NCBI GenBank assembly: GCA_918026815.1 | Contig: CAKJVC010000148.1 | Coordinates: 434,001 to 498,000, forward strand | DNA length: 64,000 nucleotides | Direction of reading: 5' to 3' | Origin: Chalara sp. BL73 | Taxonomy: Eukaryota > Ascomycota > Leotiomycetes > Helotiales | In this document: piece by piece, positions 60,702-64,000 of the stretch | Layout of the letters: each line of letters starts with the position of its first letter | How positions within the stretch are numbered: the first letter of the stretch is position 1 | Program-made: the position numbers and the translations under genes | Notes under the pieces: model-generated | What the model saw: only the letters and a program-made list of their open reading frames with translations | What the model was told of the DNA's origin: nothing | Databases searched by the model: none

Positions 60702-61906
60702 ATGTCTCGACAAGTTACAATTTCACCCTCTCCAGTACTTCTCCGAAACCCCCCTCCGTCAGCCTCGTTCTTTTCACCTTCAGGGACCAACACGCCGCCT
60801 TTGCAAAGGCGGCGTCTTTCACACCCGCACAACCCGCCACATATCCAACGAGGAGGTCCAGAAAACATGTCTGAAAGATCTCGCCAGACCCGTCCACAAT
60901 TGCAACACCAGGCTTCTCAGACACTAACGATCGATCTGACTGACGATACCGAAGATCCACCCATCATCATACGGCCCCGTGCAAGAAATATAGGAGGAAT
61001 GTCGCGTACACGACCACAACTTGGAAGAAGTGATGCCCAAGCTTTAAATGTGATCGATCTTACAGACGACAACGATGCTGCCCCAGATGAGCCTGAAGTG
61101 GAGGTCATGTCATCTCGTCAACTGCCACGGCCTGTCCCAGCTCCACGGAGTCGTTCTCCTGGCCTCTTCGTATCTCCGGCACCACAAGAGAACAATCGGC
61201 TGAGGGGCATCTTTGACAGGCTTCCAAACCTTCCAAGGCTTTCTCTCTTCGGTCCTGGTGGGCCCGAAGCTCGTAACGTTCAAGCGGGTCAAGCAGGACG
61301 CGATGACGAGATATTTCATTATCATGGCAATAATCAGGGAGTTCTTGCAGGCTTTGCTGCGGCAATGGTCTTCGAACACGAATTTGCTTTACTTGGTGGA
61401 CAACAGATGATGCCTGGGCAGCTGGACTATCAACATCAAGCATTCGCAAATCGGAAACCCGACCATATCGCCCCCGAGGCAGCTAGGGCTGGCTTTACAC
61501 GATCCCCAACAGAAAACGATACCATAATATGCCCGAGTTGTGAAGAGGAGTTGGTTCACCACAAGGATGAAGAAGCGCAGCCAATCGTAAAGAAAGGAGG
61601 CAAGACGCCCAGCAAGAAGGAGAGAGAAGAACATCCGTTCTGGGTGGTGCGAGAATGCGGTCATGTAAGTAATTGCAGCCGAGGACCTTGATTTACCGAT
61701 GAACCCCTGCTGATCCGCTTTCTACTTAGGTCTATTGCAATAGATGCTACCAGTACAGAATCCCCAACAGAAACAACCCTTTTAAGGCTTCCTTCAAAGA
61801 AATTCCACCCAAAAGTGGCCGGAAACAAGCCCGCATAGGATGTGCTGTGGAGGACTGCGAATCCGATGTCCAAACCAAGGACAGATGGGTCGGTGTATTT
61901 CTCTGA
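60702..61906 (+). CDS. RING-type protein with two SUMO-interaction motifs (STUbL-like)
   Basis: Two exons (60702-61664 and 61730-61906) give 379 residues. The N-terminal half is disordered and carries two near-identical hydrophobic-acidic motifs, TIDLTDD (about residues 76-82) and VIDLTDD (about 116-122), typical of SUMO-interaction motifs. The carboxyl part holds paired zinc ligands: C277-x2-C280, then C319-x-H321-x2-C324-x2-C327, and C359-x4-C364, with a long basic insert between the first and second pairs. This combination is that of SUMO-targeted ubiquitin ligases (Slx5/Slx8, Rfp1, RNF4). The intron falls inside the CGH-VYCNRC motif. The ATG at 60702 (MSRQVTISPSPV) is the first in frame. 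Fungal relatives are often annotated only as cell cycle control protein. Ligase activity is inferred. Confidence 0.82.
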
Positions 61907-63861
61907 GCAGGAGGGTATCCCAGGTTTCAAGCTATCGAGTTTCTCAAACGCCATATGCACTGGCTCTCTACACCTCATCTCGTCTCGCCACCACCCAGGC
62001 GGTACTATCAACAAGATTTCTTTGACGGCATAAGCATGGCATGGTATGGTATAGTCTAGCATGGAGTTACTGGTCTGCATGGAAGCTATGATCATGCATA
62101 TTCTTTTACTCTATGGCGCTGGAGTTTTATGAATTTGGGGAGAGTTACTCATCATGATACCAAGGTTTTTTCCCGCACTTCCCGTTTGTATTGTTGTATA
62201 GCATAAGAGCCAAGTTTGCCCAACTCTCGCTTGAACACGGTGATTTATGAGTGGCATCAAACCCTTATTTCTAGGATGTCTAGATTCTTTACTTGCTCAA
62301 CCAGTAGTTAGCATCTAACAGCTTTAGCATATGTTTGCGTGCTGCAGCCGATCCTGATTACCTGATTCGTGTACAGCATTATACTGGTTTTAGTCGTTAA
62401 TAATGTACATGGGAGGGAGACTCTTGCCTGTATGTGTAAATATTGTAGACTATTGGCAAATGGCAAGATGGCTCTAGAAATCACATGGGGATAGAAAAGC
62501 CTTCTATGACGAGCAAGCGGTTTGATATACCCTTGCTTATCTCCATATGACGGTTTGACTAGTCTGAGTATATAAAATTTCCAAGCAAAACGGGGAGCGC
62601 TCGCGCCTTCAGTTTATTCATAACGATGTCTCTTAAGTTCGCAAAGCCTGACATGACGAGAGTTAGCGTTAAAGAGTGGGTGTCTGGCAAAATCCTTCCC
62701 TCATAACTGAGCATTGTTGCATCAGGAACTCCTTGGTTGGGATAACTTTGCAAGATGCTAACTGTGCCTTCATAATAGCTTAGCTACGCGTAGTTTCCTC
62801 CAGTGCTTCAAATTTGTATTTGGAGAACAATTTCCTCTCGTGCAAGCTCCAAGTCTCGCCGTTGATACAAAGCTTGCTAAGGCGATTGCAGGCTTCGATC
62901 CTGCTCATTTGATTTAAGTAGCTCTGCTCATGTGCGTACTTCTGGTCCTGATCCTTATGGTAGCTGGATTATGATTTACATGGCAATTCTGTACCTAAAT
63001 AACTTGTCAGAAGCGGTAATATACTGTGTGGAAGCAGATATAAATGGAAAGAATTCATGAATGTCTTCATCACCAGAAATCCATCACGCAATCCACTTTA
63101 AATGACTTCTTAACACTACCATCTTAGAACAGGGTATGGCGATTGAGTCACGAATATTTGTAAATAACAGTATATTTAGCACTGATTCAGTCCTATTTGG
63201 ATGACAAGGTGGACTCTTTTCTGTGGATTTGCGCTTCCTCAACTTTCAGAAAGACATAGGGATTCTGTAGTTGGAAGTGTTTGCGCACAACTCTCCACAT
63301 GAATTCTAGGTCATGCAACTAAACCCATCAGGAAAAACAAGTTCCACTCAAGATGATCGCGTAAGGAAGCATATTTATTTCCTCAGTTGCTGTTATACTG
63401 GGCTAGCTACTTGCCGTTTATAGTTGGTTTTTACTATGGGTGAAGCTGCCTGAAAGGAGAAATGATGGGGCAGGGGAAGCCTAGATTGGGAATAGTTGGA
63501 ATATTGTCATTTGTGGATGCGACATCAGGTATGGTGCGTATTACCAGGGTAGAACAGTCACAACCAAGCCTCAAATTGGCCATATTTGAGCTGATTCACC
63601 ACTGCAGGTTCATACGCAACATACTTCTACCTCACATCATCGGACTGGAACTATTTATAACCCTTTCATCAGGTATGACAAATTTTGCCACCCCAGAATA
63701 CAGTTACGACCTCCACGTATGGCCATACCAGCTAATTACTTCACAGTCTCATAGGCCATACTGGCAGATCTTCAACTGTCACCCATCACAGCCGCTTCCG
63801 CACCAAAACACTTCGAAGCATCACATTAACAATCCGCTTTTCAAATAAAAGGCAGTCCAAT
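61907..63861. other. intergenic, about 2 kb
   Basis: No recognisable gene. A 128-codon frame at 63462-63848 has no clear family and lies among weak frames. The sequence is moderately AT-rich and without tandem repeats. Confidence 0.5.
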
Positions 63862-63954
63862 ATGAAGATGCCTCGATGGCTTGACAAGATTACCACGCCC
63901 TTTATCGTGGGAGTTATTCTACTTGTCTTCGGCTCTCTCCTCTTCAAATGGTAG
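63862..63954 (+). CDS. possible small single-pass membrane peptide or first exon at the right edge
   Basis: An ATG at 63862 opens 30 codons, MKMPRWLDKITT followed by the hydrophobic segment PFIVGVILLVFGSLLF and KW, then TAG. The basic start plus one hydrophobic helix looks like a small tail-type membrane protein. The sequence GTAGTT at the stop could instead be a weak splice donor, making this exon 1 of a gene that leaves the window. No homologue can be named. Confidence 0.25.
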   Translation: MKMPRWLDKITTPFIVGVILLVFGSLLFKW

Positions 63955-64000
63955 TTTGACACATACCTCGGAGCCGGGCGACAAGATTGTATGATATGGG

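Noticed and set aside
63462..63848. 128-codon plus-strand frame near the right edge
   Set aside because: No recognisable domain, and its composition is compatible with chance in this AT-richer stretch.
1..64000. Transposons, CRISPR arrays, operons or a biosynthetic gene cluster
   Set aside because: No transposase or reverse-transcriptase motif, terminal inverted repeat pair, spaced direct-repeat array, or set of co-directional biosynthetic enzymes was seen.

Overview
The window reads as nuclear DNA of a filamentous ascomycete (Pezizomycotina). The genes are monocistronic and broken by short introns of roughly 45-120 nt, with GTAAGT-like donors, CTAAC/CTGAC branch sites and CAG/TAG acceptors. 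The protein families are those of filamentous fungi: the ArAE_2 transporter, 2EXR, GT90/CAP10, and Adr1-like C2H2 plus fungal_trans. From the look of several proteins I would guess Leotiomycetes, but no marker in the window proves that. All multi-exon models below were built by hand from splice signals, reading phase and protein-family continuity. Every model except the most 5' part of the hydrolase-phosphatase gene closes to a whole number of codons with a family-typical end.

Layout. 1-8.9 kb: a possible gene tail at the left edge, an NAD kinase (-), then almost 6 kb without a convincing gene. 8.9-12 kb: a conserved acidic protein of unknown function (+) and LAS1 (+). 12.9-19.4 kb: an ILV3-type dihydroxyacid dehydratase (-) in ten exons, one of only 8 nt, divergent from a fusion of an alpha/beta-hydrolase with an RNA-triphosphatase-like cysteine phosphatase (+). 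19.6-27.5 kb: a 2EXR-like gene (-), a large ArAE-type membrane protein (+) and a DUF2235 hydrolase (-) with an 11-nt exon. 29.8-33.4 kb: a large Adr1-like transcription factor (-), followed by 6 kb of intergenic DNA with simple repeats, including a hairpin-forming CTGTA/CTGTG array. 39.4-44 kb: a methyltransferase with a GC-rich first exon (+), a GT90 glycosyltransferase (-) and mitochondrial uL15m (+).

46-62 kb is a dense housekeeping block: sorting nexin MVP1 (+), DCN1 (+), mitochondrial bS6m (-), RRB1 (+), a conserved nuclear-looking protein (+), OHCU decarboxylase (-), PRP19 (+), and a RING protein with two SUMO-interaction motifs (+). The last 2 kb are nearly empty.

The genes do not form a pathway cluster. 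There is a loose ribosome theme: LAS1 (rRNA processing), RRB1 (uL3 chaperone), and two mitoribosomal proteins, with bS6m and RRB1 sharing a 231-bp divergent promoter. There is also a ubiquitin-like theme (DCN1, PRP19, RING/SIM protein). The items most worth a second look are the hydrolase-phosphatase fusion, the 1.2-kb DCN1 intron that is an open frame in phase with the next exon, and the micro-exons.
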